A DNA stretch of 64,000 nt from CALVUJ01 sp045119835 (GCA_045119835.1 JBGVED010000027.1:1-64000), one strand, 5' to 3'; shown: positions 26,101 through 35,339, counted from the stretch's first letter. Numbers and translations: made by a program. The notes: a model not told the origin generated them from the letters alone.

Positions 26101-26377
26101 CAAAGACATCTCTGAAAATTATTATATAGTCATAGAATTTGATGACAGTAAAAATGCAACTCGCCCAAAATGTACCCTATACAATATTAATAATGGGAAA
26201 TCAATGAAAACAAAAATAAATAGGTCAGAAGTTTTTAAGAATGCTCCATTTGGATTAATGTCTATTATTAATATGCCAATAGTGACCTATACGTATAAAA
26301 AGGTGAAAATTGATGATAAGTGGCAAGATAGTGAAGAAGTAGAACCTATTATGTGCGATTATGAGGTAATAAAATAA
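23189..26377 (+). CDS. dnaE: DNA polymerase III alpha subunit (DnaE-like)
   Basis: 1062 aa, near the bacterial DnaE length. N-terminal PHP domain (YHCHSDLSNG, FAEHGNIFEW). C-family polymerase core with YGYSRGSVSGSIIAYLLGI and the catalytic Asp pair in LADVDTDW (about 397-404), then NHPAGLVVSP. This is the phage's replicative polymerase; no 3'-5' exonuclease insertion typical of PolC is seen, so it is DnaE-type. SD GAAAGGTGTAAGTA, with the repeated motif AATTAATAAAGTTATA at 23157-23172 just upstream. The genes on either side are homing endonucleases. Confidence 0.95.
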   Translation: MSESSKNYTVYHCHSDLSNGVTNIDSVTKYKEYVDYAKSLGMTALAFAEHGNIFEWVHKKEAIEAAGMKYIHAAEVYLTSNNSVEDKHRDNYHCVLIAKNYDGVKELNRLISSSFNRNDYHYYYAPRIGFNELYATSDNIIVTTACLGGVINKAENNLKAEFLKFLIKNKHRCYLEVQHHNCVDQATYNKLLYAIHQKTGIPLIAGTDTHCLNDTHIEGRSILQKAKNVFFSDEESWDLTFKTYDELVEAYKKQNALPEEIYLQAIENTNVMANSIEEFKLDYNKKYPKLYNDSEKALKEKIVQGIKNRGVDKYDNFNEYKKKIQYELETYKYNGAIDFLLLEEDYKSELKRQGVSYGYSRGSVSGSIIAYLLGITEVDSIKYGLNFERFMNKERVSLADVDTDWSKKDRYKVREYLFNKEGLYCCDIITFNTIALKGAIKDVGRALGLSVDETQTISDAVYQDEDKKDCIDDFYIKKYPELFKYVDIVKGTIVSIGNHPAGLVVSPFPIDEWFGLCSTKTNENMISQINMKELDGLQFVKLDVLGLDCVGLINETCDLAGIQRITPDNISFDDKKVWDEIRDDCTMIFQFESSYAGDYIKQLLSDETIAKIKKENENFSYIDLMSMANGAIRPAGASYRDELSRGEYRDNGHEALNKFLAPTLGYLVYQEQIIEFLHSFCGYTMGEADIVRRGFAKKTGTDKFIPKIKEGFNKTMQEKYGVDEEESNKLIENFIQVIIDASSYLFSLNHATPYSFLGYVVGWLRCYYKLETVTTALNIYEGDSDKCLEILQYAKRNNIEIKPIRFGKSGSFYTMDKESGVIYKGISSIKFCNAQIANELLELAKNKYNSFISLLKDIKEQTTLNSRQLDILIRLNFFSDFGNNKYLLGINEIYDKFANAKIVAKKKMEELGVSEYIMTKYSGKETLSQYRDIDNVGLIKELCSQIKNESLGIVEQIDAEIQHLGYATYTNKDISENYYIVIEFDDSKNATRPKCTLYNINNGKSMKTKINRSEVFKNAPFGLMSIINMPIVTYTYKKVKIDDKWQDSEEVEPIMCDYEVIK

Positions 26378-26379
26378 AT

Positions 26380-27111
26380 ATGATTAAGGTAAAAAAGAAT
26401 TTGGTTGGTCAAAAATTTGGGAAACTAACCGTTATAGAACAAGTAGATGATTATATTTCTCCAAAAGGACAACATCAATCTCAATGGTTGTGCGAATGTG
26501 ACTGCGTGGATAAAACAAAATTAATTGTTCGAGGATGCAGTTTGATTACTAACAACACTTTGTCTTGCGGATGTCTGTTTGAGGAACAATGTGTAAGAAA
26601 TGGGAAAAATAATAAAAAATATAATGCTTATGATTTAACTGGCGATTATGGTATTGGCTATACATCAAAAGGAGAAAAATTTTATTTTGATTTAGAGGAT
26701 TATGATAAAATAAAAGATTATTGTTGGTGTGTTGATAGCCAAGGTTATATAAAATCTGGAAATATATTTCTTCATAGAATTATTATGAATTCTCCTAGTG
26801 TCCATTTTGACATAGACCATAAGCGTGGAAAGAATACACGACATGATAACAGAAAATCTAATTTAAGAATCGCAACTCGCAATCAAAACAATATGAACAA
26901 AGCAAAACAAAACAATAACACCTCGGGTGTGACTGGTGTTTCTTATGATAAAAGTAGAAATAAATGGATTGCCAGACTTATATTTGAAGGAAAATGTTAT
27001 TCGAAAAGATTTGATAACTTTGAAGATGCTGTTTTACAACGCAAAGAATGGGAAGAAAGATATTTTGGCGAGTATAGTTATGCTAATAGTATGAGGAGAG
27101 CAAATGGGTGA
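26380..27111 (+). CDS. HNH homing endonuclease with AP2 domain (2)
   Basis: 243 aa. Zinc-ribbon-like module (LVGQKFGKLTVIEQV...SCGCLFEE), shared FYFDLEDYDKIKDYCWC, HNH core FLHRIIMNS...HFDIDHKRGKNTRHDNRKSN and AP2 domain SGVTGVSYDKSRNKWIARL. Squeezed between dnaE (2-bp gap) and the RecD-like gene (8-bp overlap), so insertion preserved both reading frames and coupling. Confidence 0.9.
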   Translation: MIKVKKNLVGQKFGKLTVIEQVDDYISPKGQHQSQWLCECDCVDKTKLIVRGCSLITNNTLSCGCLFEEQCVRNGKNNKKYNAYDLTGDYGIGYTSKGEKFYFDLEDYDKIKDYCWCVDSQGYIKSGNIFLHRIIMNSPSVHFDIDHKRGKNTRHDNRKSNLRIATRNQNNMNKAKQNNNTSGVTGVSYDKSRNKWIARLIFEGKCYSKRFDNFEDAVLQRKEWEERYFGEYSYANSMRRANG

Positions 27112-29374
27112 AGTAAAACACTATAAATTTAAAGGGATAGTTATTAGGTGTACTTATAATACACCAGATTATAAGATATATGCAGTTACAGTTAACAAAA
27201 ATAACTATCCCAATATCAAACAAAATAAATATGGCAATGTAAGTATCTTGGGAGAATTGAGCGACTTAACTTTAGGAGTTGAATACGAAATTACTGCCGA
27301 AGAACAAATAAATAAGTATGGCATTAGTTATCATGTTATTAATATCAAGCGTGACATACCAACAACGGTAGAAGATACATTTACTTTTTTGTCTGAAATC
27401 TTAACCTACAATCAAGCAAAAGTTTTAGTTGAAAATTATCCGAATATTATCCAAAAAGTTAAAGATAATGATTTAGATGATATCGACCTTTCTAAACTTA
27501 AAGGTATAGGTGAGAAAACATTTGAAATTATCAAAGATAAAATCATCACAAACTTTGCATTAATGGATTTGGTAATTGAATTTAAAAATGTTTTATCAAT
27601 GAGTATTATTAAAAAGATATATGATGAGTATTCTTCAATTGATAAACTCAAAGAAAAATTAAAGTCTCAACCATATACGGCATTAACAAGAATAAGCAGA
27701 ATTGGTTTTAAGACGGCGGATTCTATTATTCTTCAATTACAAAAAGAAAATATCATAGATTTTGGTTATGATGTTAAAACTTCACCCGATAGATGTTTAT
27801 CTTGTATATTATATTTATTAGAAGAAAATGAAAACGAAGGACATACTTGTATGAACTTAGCTGACCTTAGACAACAATGTTTGAAAATGGTTCCTTCATG
27901 TGCAGACCATTTTGTTGAGGTTATTAAAGATGACAATATTTATTATAATAAAGATGATATGACAGTTGCTCTTCGCAAGACTTATGAAACTGAAAAAGAT
28001 ATTGCAGATACTATACTTACTAATGTTTGCAATGTAAATAACATATGGGAGTATGATGTTGAAAACTATAGAAAAGTTGGTGAATTTGAACTATCCGATG
28101 AACAGATACAAATTCTTGATGTAGTATGTAAAAATAATATCTCTATTCTAAACGGATTTGCTGGTAGTGGTAAAACCTACTCAACTAAGGGTATTATCAA
28201 TATGTTAAAGAGTAATAATAAATCCTTTAGATTATTTTCACCTACTGGGAGGGCTGCAAAGGTTTTGCACGAAAATACAAATGAACCAGCATCGACTATT
28301 CATAGAGGATTAGGCTATATACCTCCTAATCAGTGGACATATAACGAAGAACATAAATTATGTTGTGATATTGTAATTGTTGATGAGTTTTCTATGGTTG
28401 ATATTTGGTTGTTTAAGAAATTGCTTGATGCTATTGACTTTAAATATACAAAGTTATTAATGATTGGCGATAATGCACAGTTGCCAAGTGTATCATGTGG
28501 TAATTTACTTCACGATTTTATGGAAGCAAACATAATTCCTACTGTTACTTTAAACAAAATTTTTAGATATTCAAGCGGTGGTTTAATGCGAGTAGCAACC
28601 GACACTAGATGCTGCAAAGAATATCTGACAAACGATATGAAGTCTAAAGCAACTACATTTGGCGACAATCAAGACTATATGTTTATTGATTTAGCATCTG
28701 AAATAATTCCAAAAAATGTAGTGGCTTTATACAAAAAGTTATTGGATAATGGTAGCGGTATTGAAGATATTCAAGTATTAACTGCCAAGAATGTTGGTGA
28801 TTGCGGTTCAGTCGTTTTAAACAATATGATTCAAAGAGTTGCTAATCCTAATTATGGTAGCGAAGTTAATATGAAAGTTGGAGATACAACGTATTATAAA
28901 GGCGACCTAATTCTTCAAACGGTTAATAATTATGAGGCTGAAATAGAGTCAAATCAATTTGCTGATGATGAAATATTTGGAATAGATGATAAAATGCAAA
29001 CAGCCTTTGTAGCTAATGGAGAAACAGGAATTATCAAGGAAATTTATAACACTTATGTAATCGTTGACTTTAATGGTATCCGTGTTAAGTATTATAGAAA
29101 TGATATGAATATGGTTAAACTAGGGTATTGCATCTCAATTCATAAATCACAGGGTGGTGGTTTTAAAACGGTGATTTTATGTACTCCTCAAAGTCATATT
29201 TTTATGTTGAATTCAAACCTTTTGTATGTTGGACTTACAAGAATGAAGGAAAAGTTATATCATTTAGGAAGTTTACAGAGTGTTAATCAAGCGGTTAAAA
29301 AGAAAGCGAACTTGACACGACATACATTTACGCAAAAACTTTTAAAAAATTTTGAAAAAACTATTGACAAATAA
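27104..29374 (+). CDS. RecD2-like DNA helicase
   Basis: 756 aa. An N-terminal OB-like domain and helix-hairpin-helix repeats (KLKGIGEKTFEIIKD, ISRIGFKTADSIIL) precede an SF1B helicase core: Walker A NGFAGSGKTYS (about 351-358), Walker B IVDEFSMVD, IGDNAQLPSV, and C-terminal UvrD-type SIHKSQGGGFKTVIL and YVGLTRMKEKLY. This architecture is that of RecD2, a 5'-3' helicase. It probably works in replication or recombination. The start overlaps the homing endonuclease end. Confidence 0.9.
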   Translation: MGEVKHYKFKGIVIRCTYNTPDYKIYAVTVNKNNYPNIKQNKYGNVSILGELSDLTLGVEYEITAEEQINKYGISYHVINIKRDIPTTVEDTFTFLSEILTYNQAKVLVENYPNIIQKVKDNDLDDIDLSKLKGIGEKTFEIIKDKIITNFALMDLVIEFKNVLSMSIIKKIYDEYSSIDKLKEKLKSQPYTALTRISRIGFKTADSIILQLQKENIIDFGYDVKTSPDRCLSCILYLLEENENEGHTCMNLADLRQQCLKMVPSCADHFVEVIKDDNIYYNKDDMTVALRKTYETEKDIADTILTNVCNVNNIWEYDVENYRKVGEFELSDEQIQILDVVCKNNISILNGFAGSGKTYSTKGIINMLKSNNKSFRLFSPTGRAAKVLHENTNEPASTIHRGLGYIPPNQWTYNEEHKLCCDIVIVDEFSMVDIWLFKKLLDAIDFKYTKLLMIGDNAQLPSVSCGNLLHDFMEANIIPTVTLNKIFRYSSGGLMRVATDTRCCKEYLTNDMKSKATTFGDNQDYMFIDLASEIIPKNVVALYKKLLDNGSGIEDIQVLTAKNVGDCGSVVLNNMIQRVANPNYGSEVNMKVGDTTYYKGDLILQTVNNYEAEIESNQFADDEIFGIDDKMQTAFVANGETGIIKEIYNTYVIVDFNGIRVKYYRNDMNMVKLGYCISIHKSQGGGFKTVILCTPQSHIFMLNSNLLYVGLTRMKEKLYHLGSLQSVNQAVKKKANLTRHTFTQKLLKNFEKTIDK

Positions 29375-29448
29375 CAAAAAATGTTGTATAATATTATTGT
29401 AAATTTTAGAGGTTTAATCTTAGAATCTCTAAGAAATAAAGTTATATA
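29364..29448 (+). promoter_or_regulatory. Sigma-A promoter plus repeated motif
   Basis: TTGACA (29364-29369, inside the end of the RecD2-like gene), 17-bp spacer, TATAAT (29387-29392). A TTTAGAG...CTCTAAG hairpin and AAGAAATAAAGTTATATA (29431-29448) follow in the leader. It drives ligA and the nrd genes. Confidence 0.8.
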
Positions 29449-29470
29449 ATATATTAAGAAAGGTGAAAAA

Positions 29471-29644
29471 ATGAATAAATGTAAAGAAAAGAAATGTCAT
29501 ATCAAATGCAATACTTGTGAATATTATAAAAAAGAAACAGATTTTTGCAAAGAAAAAGAAATAGAGAATGTGAGCAAACAGATAAACACAGATTTTTCTC
29601 AATGCGAATCTTATCTTGTAAATAGTAAATTAGTGATGTTTTAA
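29471..29644 (+). CDS. Small cysteine-rich protein
   Basis: 57 aa (MNKCKEKKCHIKCNTCEYYK...), SD AAAGGTGAAAAA, stop TAA 29642-29644. Six cysteines at 4, 9, 13, 16, 26 and 45 suggest a metal-binding knuckle. Cotranscribed with ligA. Confidence 0.65.
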   Translation: MNKCKEKKCHIKCNTCEYYKKETDFCKEKEIENVSKQINTDFSQCESYLVNSKLVMF

Positions 29645-29656
29645 GGAGAAAAACGA

Positions 29657-31630
29657 ATGAATACAGTAGAAAGAAAAATAATGCTTGGAATGATAGATAT
29701 TCTGAATAAAGCAAGCGAAGCTTATTATTCTGGTAATCCTATAATGGACGATGATACTTTTGATGCAAGACTAAAAGATTTACAAGAATTTGAAAAAGAA
29801 ACTGGTATCATCTATTCAAATAGTCCAAGCATCAATGTGGGTGCAAAAGTATTATCTAATCTTCCAGAAGTTGAACACAATCATTTGATGTTATCGCTTG
29901 AGAAATGTCATACACCTCAAGAAGTTGCAGATTTTGCAAATGAAAAAGAACTTGTTGCAAGTATTAAACTTGATGGAATGACAGTTTCTTTATTATTTGA
30001 AGATGGTGTTTTTGTTAGAGGTGAAAGTCGTGGAAATGGTTATATCGGTAACGACATCACTGAGCATATTAAACATTTCCTTAATGTACCTATGAAAATT
30101 AATAAACAAGGCGCATATACTATAGATGGCGAAGCGGTTATTTTAGATGATGATTTCTCCGAAATTAACACAAACAATGAGTATAAAAATTCTCGCAACT
30201 TAATTGCTGGAACGCTATCATCACTTGATACTTCCGTTGTATCACAAAGAAAGGCAAAATTTATTGCTTGGGATGTAATCGAAGGTGGAAGTCATAATAA
30301 TCTTATAGATAATTTACAAGAAGCAGCAAGTCTTGGGTTTGACATTGTTCCATTTTGGAAAGTTAATAACTTTAAGACAAATGCTCTTCAAGGTGGCATA
30401 GATTATGTTTTTGATTATGCTGCAGAGAATGGTTACCCTAATGACGGTATTGTATTTAAATTCAACGACATTGAATATGGTAAGTCTCTTGGCAAGACCG
30501 AACACCATTTTAAGAGCGGAATCGCTTATAAAAGAAAAGATGATACATATAAGACTGAATTAATTGACATTGATTGGACTTGTGGTAAGAGCGGTGTTCT
30601 CACGCCTACAGCAGTTTTCAAACCCGTTGAAATTTCAGGAACAACAGTTGAAAGAGCATCTGTTCATAATGTTTCTATTTTAACAAAATTAGATTTGCAT
30701 ATTGGTGATATTATTGAAGTTGCGAAATGTAACGACATAATTCCACAAGTTAAAAGAAATGTTTCTGCTGATGAGAGAGTGGCATTAGGTAAAAAACCTA
30801 ATTATATTGTAATTCCTTCGGTTTGTCCTATCTGTGGTGGTGCTACAGAAATTAGACAAGATAATGATTCGAAAATTCTTGTATGTACAAACGATAATTG
30901 CAAAGGTAAATTGCTTGGTAAATTGACTCACTTTGTTTCTAAAAATGCAATGAACATTGATGGACTCTCAGAATCAACTTTGGAAAAGTTTGTCGAATTT
31001 GGTTGGCTAAATGATTTTAAAGATATTTACCACCTCAAAGACCATTATAATGAAATGGTACAACTAGATGGTTTCGGTGAAACTTCGGTAAATAAATTGT
31101 TCAATGCTATTGAAGTAAGCAAAAATACTACACTTGATAGATTTATTTATTCTCTTTCAATTCCTTTAATTGGCAAGAGTGCAAGTAAAACTATTGCAAA
31201 ATATTTTGATAATGATTTTGAAAGTTTTTATAATGAATGTTGCACCAATGCATTTAATTTCAGTATTTTAGACGACTTTGGTGAAGCAATGAATGAATCT
31301 GTTCATAATTATATTAGCAATAATTTTATCAAAATAGGTATTTTAGCAAGATATGTAAATATCGAAAAGCCACAGACTATATCTAATAATGCCAATCTAT
31401 CGGGTTTGACTTTTGTGATTACGGGTTCGTTGAATCATTTTGTCAATAGAGATGAAGCAATAGAAAAGATAGTATCTGCTGGTGGTAAAGTGAGTGGTTC
31501 GGTTTCGGCAAAAACTTCTTTTGTGGTAAATAACGATATCACATCTACAAGCGGTAAAAATAAGAAAGCGAAAGAGTTAAACATTCCGATTATTTCTGAA
31601 GAAGAATTAATTAAAATGTTAAACTTATAA
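29657..31630 (+). CDS. ligA: NAD+-dependent DNA ligase
   Basis: 657 aa, full bacterial length. Ia domain, then adenylation motif SIKLDGMTVSL (K104), OB fold, four-Cys zinc finger CPICGG...CTNDNCKG (about 395-420), HhH repeats, and C-terminal BRCT domain (NLSGLTFVITGSLNHFVNRD). It seals nicks on phage DNA. A complete LigA with zinc finger and BRCT is unusual for a phage, most of which carry ATP-dependent or minimal ligases. Confidence 0.95.
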   Translation: MNTVERKIMLGMIDILNKASEAYYSGNPIMDDDTFDARLKDLQEFEKETGIIYSNSPSINVGAKVLSNLPEVEHNHLMLSLEKCHTPQEVADFANEKELVASIKLDGMTVSLLFEDGVFVRGESRGNGYIGNDITEHIKHFLNVPMKINKQGAYTIDGEAVILDDDFSEINTNNEYKNSRNLIAGTLSSLDTSVVSQRKAKFIAWDVIEGGSHNNLIDNLQEAASLGFDIVPFWKVNNFKTNALQGGIDYVFDYAAENGYPNDGIVFKFNDIEYGKSLGKTEHHFKSGIAYKRKDDTYKTELIDIDWTCGKSGVLTPTAVFKPVEISGTTVERASVHNVSILTKLDLHIGDIIEVAKCNDIIPQVKRNVSADERVALGKKPNYIVIPSVCPICGGATEIRQDNDSKILVCTNDNCKGKLLGKLTHFVSKNAMNIDGLSESTLEKFVEFGWLNDFKDIYHLKDHYNEMVQLDGFGETSVNKLFNAIEVSKNTTLDRFIYSLSIPLIGKSASKTIAKYFDNDFESFYNECCTNAFNFSILDDFGEAMNESVHNYISNNFIKIGILARYVNIEKPQTISNNANLSGLTFVITGSLNHFVNRDEAIEKIVSAGGKVSGSVSAKTSFVVNNDITSTSGKNKKAKELNIPIISEEELIKMLNL

Positions 31631-31655
31631 AATAAATATATAAGGAGGAAAAAGT

Positions 31656-31856
31656 ATGAAAGTTATATTATATTCAACCCATTGTCCTAAATGCAAAGTG
31701 CTTGAAATGAAGTTGAAGCAAAATAATGTCGATTTCGAAGAAATTAACGATGTTGACCTTATGGTAAAAAAAGGATTTAAGGCTACACCTGTACTCGAAG
31801 TAGACGGTGTAATTTATGGTTTTAAAGAAGCAGTTGAATGGATTAAGGAGCTATAA
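31656..31856 (+). CDS. Glutaredoxin/NrdH-like protein
   Basis: 66 aa; redox motif STHCPKC at 8-14 and cis-Pro FKATPVLEVDG. Thioredoxin-fold reductant, 3 bp upstream of nrdD, so it probably supplies electrons to nucleotide reduction. SD AAGGAGGAAAAAGT is among the strongest in the window. Confidence 0.9.
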   Translation: MKVILYSTHCPKCKVLEMKLKQNNVDFEEINDVDLMVKKGFKATPVLEVDGVIYGFKEAVEWIKEL

Positions 31857-31859
31857 GAT

Positions 31860-33800
31860 ATGAATGTTGAATTTAAATTTAATAAAGATTTTGAGAGAGC
31901 ACTGAATTCGTTAAAAGAAAAATATGGCGAAGATTTTGAAATTCTAAACGGTATTCACAACTCTCAAATGAACTTTTCAGATTTTATAGACGCATTTGTA
32001 GATAAAAATGTTGCCGATGTTACTATTGATTCAAATGCAAATGCATCGAACAAGGACATAGCATCTTTTCGAAGTGAAAAGGGTAAGTCGATTGATAAAA
32101 TAATTGCGGCTAATAAAATCTTTTACGAAATTAAAAAGAAATATGGATTAAAAACGGCGAAGGAATGGTTAGAAACAGAATACACTGGTGGTTTTTATTT
32201 GCATGACTTTCCTTCTACTACCTATGTGCCTTATTGTTATGCCTACGACCTTAGTAGACTTGCGAGAGAGGGATTATTCTTTTTAAATAATTATAACTCT
32301 CAGCCTCCACAACACCTAACAACCTTTATAGATGATGTTATTGAGTTTATAAGCTTTATGAGTAATAGGTCTTCGGGTGCCGTTGGTATACCTAATATTC
32401 TTGTTTGGACATATTATTTTTGGAAGAAAGATTGTGAGAACGGATATATTATTAATAACGCAGATTATTATGTAAGACAGTCGTTTCAGAAATTAATTTA
32501 CAGACTTAATCAACCTTTTATGAGAATTGACCAGTCCGCTTTTGTAAATGTTTCAATTTTTGATAGAGAATATTATGAGGCTCTATTTGGGGGTCTTGAA
32601 TTTCCCGATGGTACATTCGCAATTGACTATGTAGATGAATTTATAGAACATCAAAAGATTTTTATGGAAGTGGTATCTAAAGTTAGAGGAGAAAATATGT
32701 TTACTTTCCCTGTATTAACTTATAGTTTACTTTATAAAGATGGAAAGTTTGTAGATGAAGAATTTGCAAGATGGTGTTCAAATCATAATTGCAAGTGGAA
32801 TGATTCCAATTTCTTTGTTAGTGGCGATGTAACCACTTTATCCAACTGTTGTAGACTTCTTTCTGATACTTCAAAACTTAAAGGGTTTATTAATTCTATA
32901 GGTGGAACAGCGTTGAGTATTGGTTCTGTTAAGGTGAATACAATTAACCTTGTTCATATATTCTATGAACTTGGGGAAGAAGTATCTGAGAAAAAGTATC
33001 TTAGTCTACTTAAAAAAAGAGCTACTCTATGTTGTAAAACGCTTGATAGAGTAAGATATATTATTCAGAGAAATATCGAAAAGAACTTACTTCCCAACTA
33101 TTGCGATGGTGGTATTGAAATAGATAAACAATATTGCACTTGTGGGATTTTGGGTCTTTATGAAACCGTAGAAAAATTTGGCTACATTAAAACTGATGAG
33201 TTTGGCAATAAATTTTATACAGATGAAGGTCTACAGTTTGCTGAAAAAATTTTTGACGCTATTAATGAAATTAAAGATAATTTTACAGACGAATACTCAT
33301 TTAACATAGAAAGTGTGCCTGCTGAACAGGCGGCAGTTAAACTTTGTGCTAAAGACAATATTCTTTTTGATGTGCACGATAACTTTATTTATAGCAACCA
33401 GTGGATTCCACTTACTGAAAAATGCACTATTAATGAAAAGATTAGAACAAGTGCAATCCTTGATAACAAGTGTTCTGGTGGTGCTATCGCACATATCAAT
33501 ATTGATAATAATTTCCCTAATACAGATATGGCTTGGGATATGTTGAATTATATTGCAAGTCAAGGTGTAATTTATTTCTGTTATAACACTAAGATTAATG
33601 TATGTAAGAATCACCACGGCTTTGTAGGTGTTGATATTTGCCCTGAGTGTGGTGAGGAAAAGTTTGATACATATCAACGTGTGGTTGGTTTCCTTACACC
33701 TTCTAAGTCTTACAGTAAGGAAAGATTTAAAGAGTTTTCTGCAAGACAATGGTATGACACTGCAGTAATGTATGGTGAAACTTCTATTATGGGTGATTAA
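31860..33800 (+). CDS. nrdD: Anaerobic ribonucleoside-triphosphate reductase
   Basis: 646 aa class III RNR. Landmarks are GFYLHDFPSTTYVPYCYAYD, NNYNSQPPQHLTTFID and FVNVSIFDREY. Near the C-terminus a zinc-binding ICPECG precedes the glycyl-radical loop RVVGFLTP (Gly about 609). It makes dNTPs without oxygen, so the host must be anaerobic or facultative. Its activase NrdG follows, though fused to a homing endonuclease. Confidence 0.95.
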   Translation: MNVEFKFNKDFERALNSLKEKYGEDFEILNGIHNSQMNFSDFIDAFVDKNVADVTIDSNANASNKDIASFRSEKGKSIDKIIAANKIFYEIKKKYGLKTAKEWLETEYTGGFYLHDFPSTTYVPYCYAYDLSRLAREGLFFLNNYNSQPPQHLTTFIDDVIEFISFMSNRSSGAVGIPNILVWTYYFWKKDCENGYIINNADYYVRQSFQKLIYRLNQPFMRIDQSAFVNVSIFDREYYEALFGGLEFPDGTFAIDYVDEFIEHQKIFMEVVSKVRGENMFTFPVLTYSLLYKDGKFVDEEFARWCSNHNCKWNDSNFFVSGDVTTLSNCCRLLSDTSKLKGFINSIGGTALSIGSVKVNTINLVHIFYELGEEVSEKKYLSLLKKRATLCCKTLDRVRYIIQRNIEKNLLPNYCDGGIEIDKQYCTCGILGLYETVEKFGYIKTDEFGNKFYTDEGLQFAEKIFDAINEIKDNFTDEYSFNIESVPAEQAAVKLCAKDNILFDVHDNFIYSNQWIPLTEKCTINEKIRTSAILDNKCSGGAIAHINIDNNFPNTDMAWDMLNYIASQGVIYFCYNTKINVCKNHHGFVGVDICPECGEEKFDTYQRVVGFLTPSKSYSKERFKEFSARQWYDTAVMYGETSIMGD

Positions 33801-33801
33801 A

Positions 33802-35139
33802 ATGCAAGATTTAACAAATCAACAATTTGGCAAATTATTTGTTATTTCACGAGCTGAGGATTATGTGTCCCCAAAAGGGAGGCATAAATCTCAATGGTTG
33901 TGTCGGTGTGAATGTGGAAATACTATAGTGGCAACAGGAGATAATTTGCGTAGTGGAAATACGACTACTTGTGGATGCACTCGTCAATATAAAGAAGATT
34001 GGAGTGGATATACTTTTGGTAAATTAACAATCATAAAAGAAGTACCAGCAAAACACAATCGTAGAAGAATGTTGTGTAAATGTGAGTGTGGCAATGAAAA
34101 AGAAGTTGATTTAAATCATTTAACATCTGGTAAAATATCAACTTGTGGTTGTAGACCAAGACCATATGAAGATTTAAGTGGTCAAACTTTTGGATATTTA
34201 AAAGTAATTTCTGAAAATGTTGAAAGATATAAACCAAAACAACACTATTGGAATTGCAAGTGTCTAAATTGTGGCACTGAAACAGTTGTGTCAACTAATA
34301 AGCTTAAAATTGGACACACTAAATCTTGTGGATGTATATCTTCATATGGAGAAAAACAAATTGCAAAAATTTTAAACGAATATCAAATTAAGTTTAAAAA
34401 AGAATACACCTTTAAAAACCTTAAAAGTAAATATGGTCAATATTTAAGATTTGACTTTGGTGTTTTAAATCAACAAAATGTTTTACAATACTTAATAGAG
34501 TATCAAGGAATACAACATTTTAAAAATGTTTTTAATTTATCAGATGAAGAATTTAAAGAATCTATTGAAAGAGACAAATTAAAACGAGAATATTGTATAA
34601 AACATAATATTCCATTAATTGAAATTAGATACGATGAAGAGATTATTCCAGAGAAATTGTTAATGTTTAAGACGAAAACAATTGAAGATGAAAGCTTTAT
34701 TCAATATAAAAAACCATCAATGTTTATTTCGAATACGATGTGTAATTTTAAGTGTGATAAAGAAAATAAAACTAATTTATGTATCAATAAAGGTTTATCA
34801 TTAGAACAAACCAAGATGGTTACAATTAATAACCTTATACAAAGATATCAAGGCAATCCGATAACTTCTTCTATTGTATTCGGTGGATTAGAAAACTTTG
34901 ATGAATTTGAACAACTATTTAATTTTATTAAATGTCTTAGACAATATAATAAAGATGATGTAGCGATATATACTGGTTATAATGAAAAGGAAATTCAAGA
35001 TAAAATAGAGCAGCTAAAACAGTTTTCAAATATCATTATTAAATTTGGAAGGTTTGTCCCAAATCAGTATCCTCATTATGATGAAACATTAGGCGTGTAT
35101 CTTGCCAGCAATAATCAATATGCTAAAAGGATTAGTTAA
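33802..35139 (+). CDS. Homing endonuclease fused in frame to NrdG-like activase
   Basis: 445 aa from ATG 33802. Residues 1-185 hold three tandem zinc-ribbon-like modules (FGKLFVI..., FGKLTII..., FGYLKVI..., each ending in a Cys-Gly-Cys: CGC). Residues about 188-285 form a Vsr/PD-(D/E)XK-type nuclease (YGEKQIAKIL, LRFDFGVL, YLIEYQGIQHF, LIEIRYDE). From about 287 it reads as the radical-SAM activase of class III RNR (SMFISNTMCNFKCDKE, SSIVFGGLENFDEF, IIIKFGRFVPNQ.PHYDE). ATG 34662 could give NrdG alone, but its SD is poor. Fused or internally initiated NrdG are both possible. Confidence 0.8.
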   Translation: MQDLTNQQFGKLFVISRAEDYVSPKGRHKSQWLCRCECGNTIVATGDNLRSGNTTTCGCTRQYKEDWSGYTFGKLTIIKEVPAKHNRRRMLCKCECGNEKEVDLNHLTSGKISTCGCRPRPYEDLSGQTFGYLKVISENVERYKPKQHYWNCKCLNCGTETVVSTNKLKIGHTKSCGCISSYGEKQIAKILNEYQIKFKKEYTFKNLKSKYGQYLRFDFGVLNQQNVLQYLIEYQGIQHFKNVFNLSDEEFKESIERDKLKREYCIKHNIPLIEIRYDEEIIPEKLLMFKTKTIEDESFIQYKKPSMFISNTMCNFKCDKENKTNLCINKGLSLEQTKMVTINNLIQRYQGNPITSSIVFGGLENFDEFEQLFNFIKCLRQYNKDDVAIYTGYNEKEIQDKIEQLKQFSNIIIKFGRFVPNQYPHYDETLGVYLASNNQYAKRIS

Positions 35140-35339
35140 TGAGAATAGAAATAAATTCGGACAAAGATTTGGTTCAAGAAATACGCAATAAGATAAAAGA
35201 AAATAATGGACATTGCGCCTGTGCTATTATTTTTGATGAAGACAATAAGTGTATGTGTAAAGAATTTAGAGAACAAATTGCAAATGGCATAGTTGGTGAG
35301 TGTCATTGTGGATTGTATATTGCGACTGTAAATAGTTAA
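35139..35339 (+). CDS. Ferredoxin-thioredoxin-reductase-like (FTR) protein
   Basis: 66 aa. Three CxC motifs, CAC (26-28), CMC (38-40) and CHC (55-57), arranged like the catalytic chain of ferredoxin-thioredoxin reductase, which binds one [4Fe-4S] next to a redox disulfide. It overlaps the NrdG stop by one base (TAATG), so it is translationally coupled to the anaerobic RNR genes. It may recycle the NrdH-like protein or deliver electrons to NrdD/NrdG (inference). Confidence 0.8.
   Translation: MRIEINSDKDLVQEIRNKIKENNGHCACAIIFDEDNKCMCKEFREQIANGIVGECHCGLYIATVNS

Noticed and set aside
33297..33749. 150-aa minus-strand open frame inside nrdD
   Set aside because: Lies wholly within a well-conserved nrdD region and lacks a start context.
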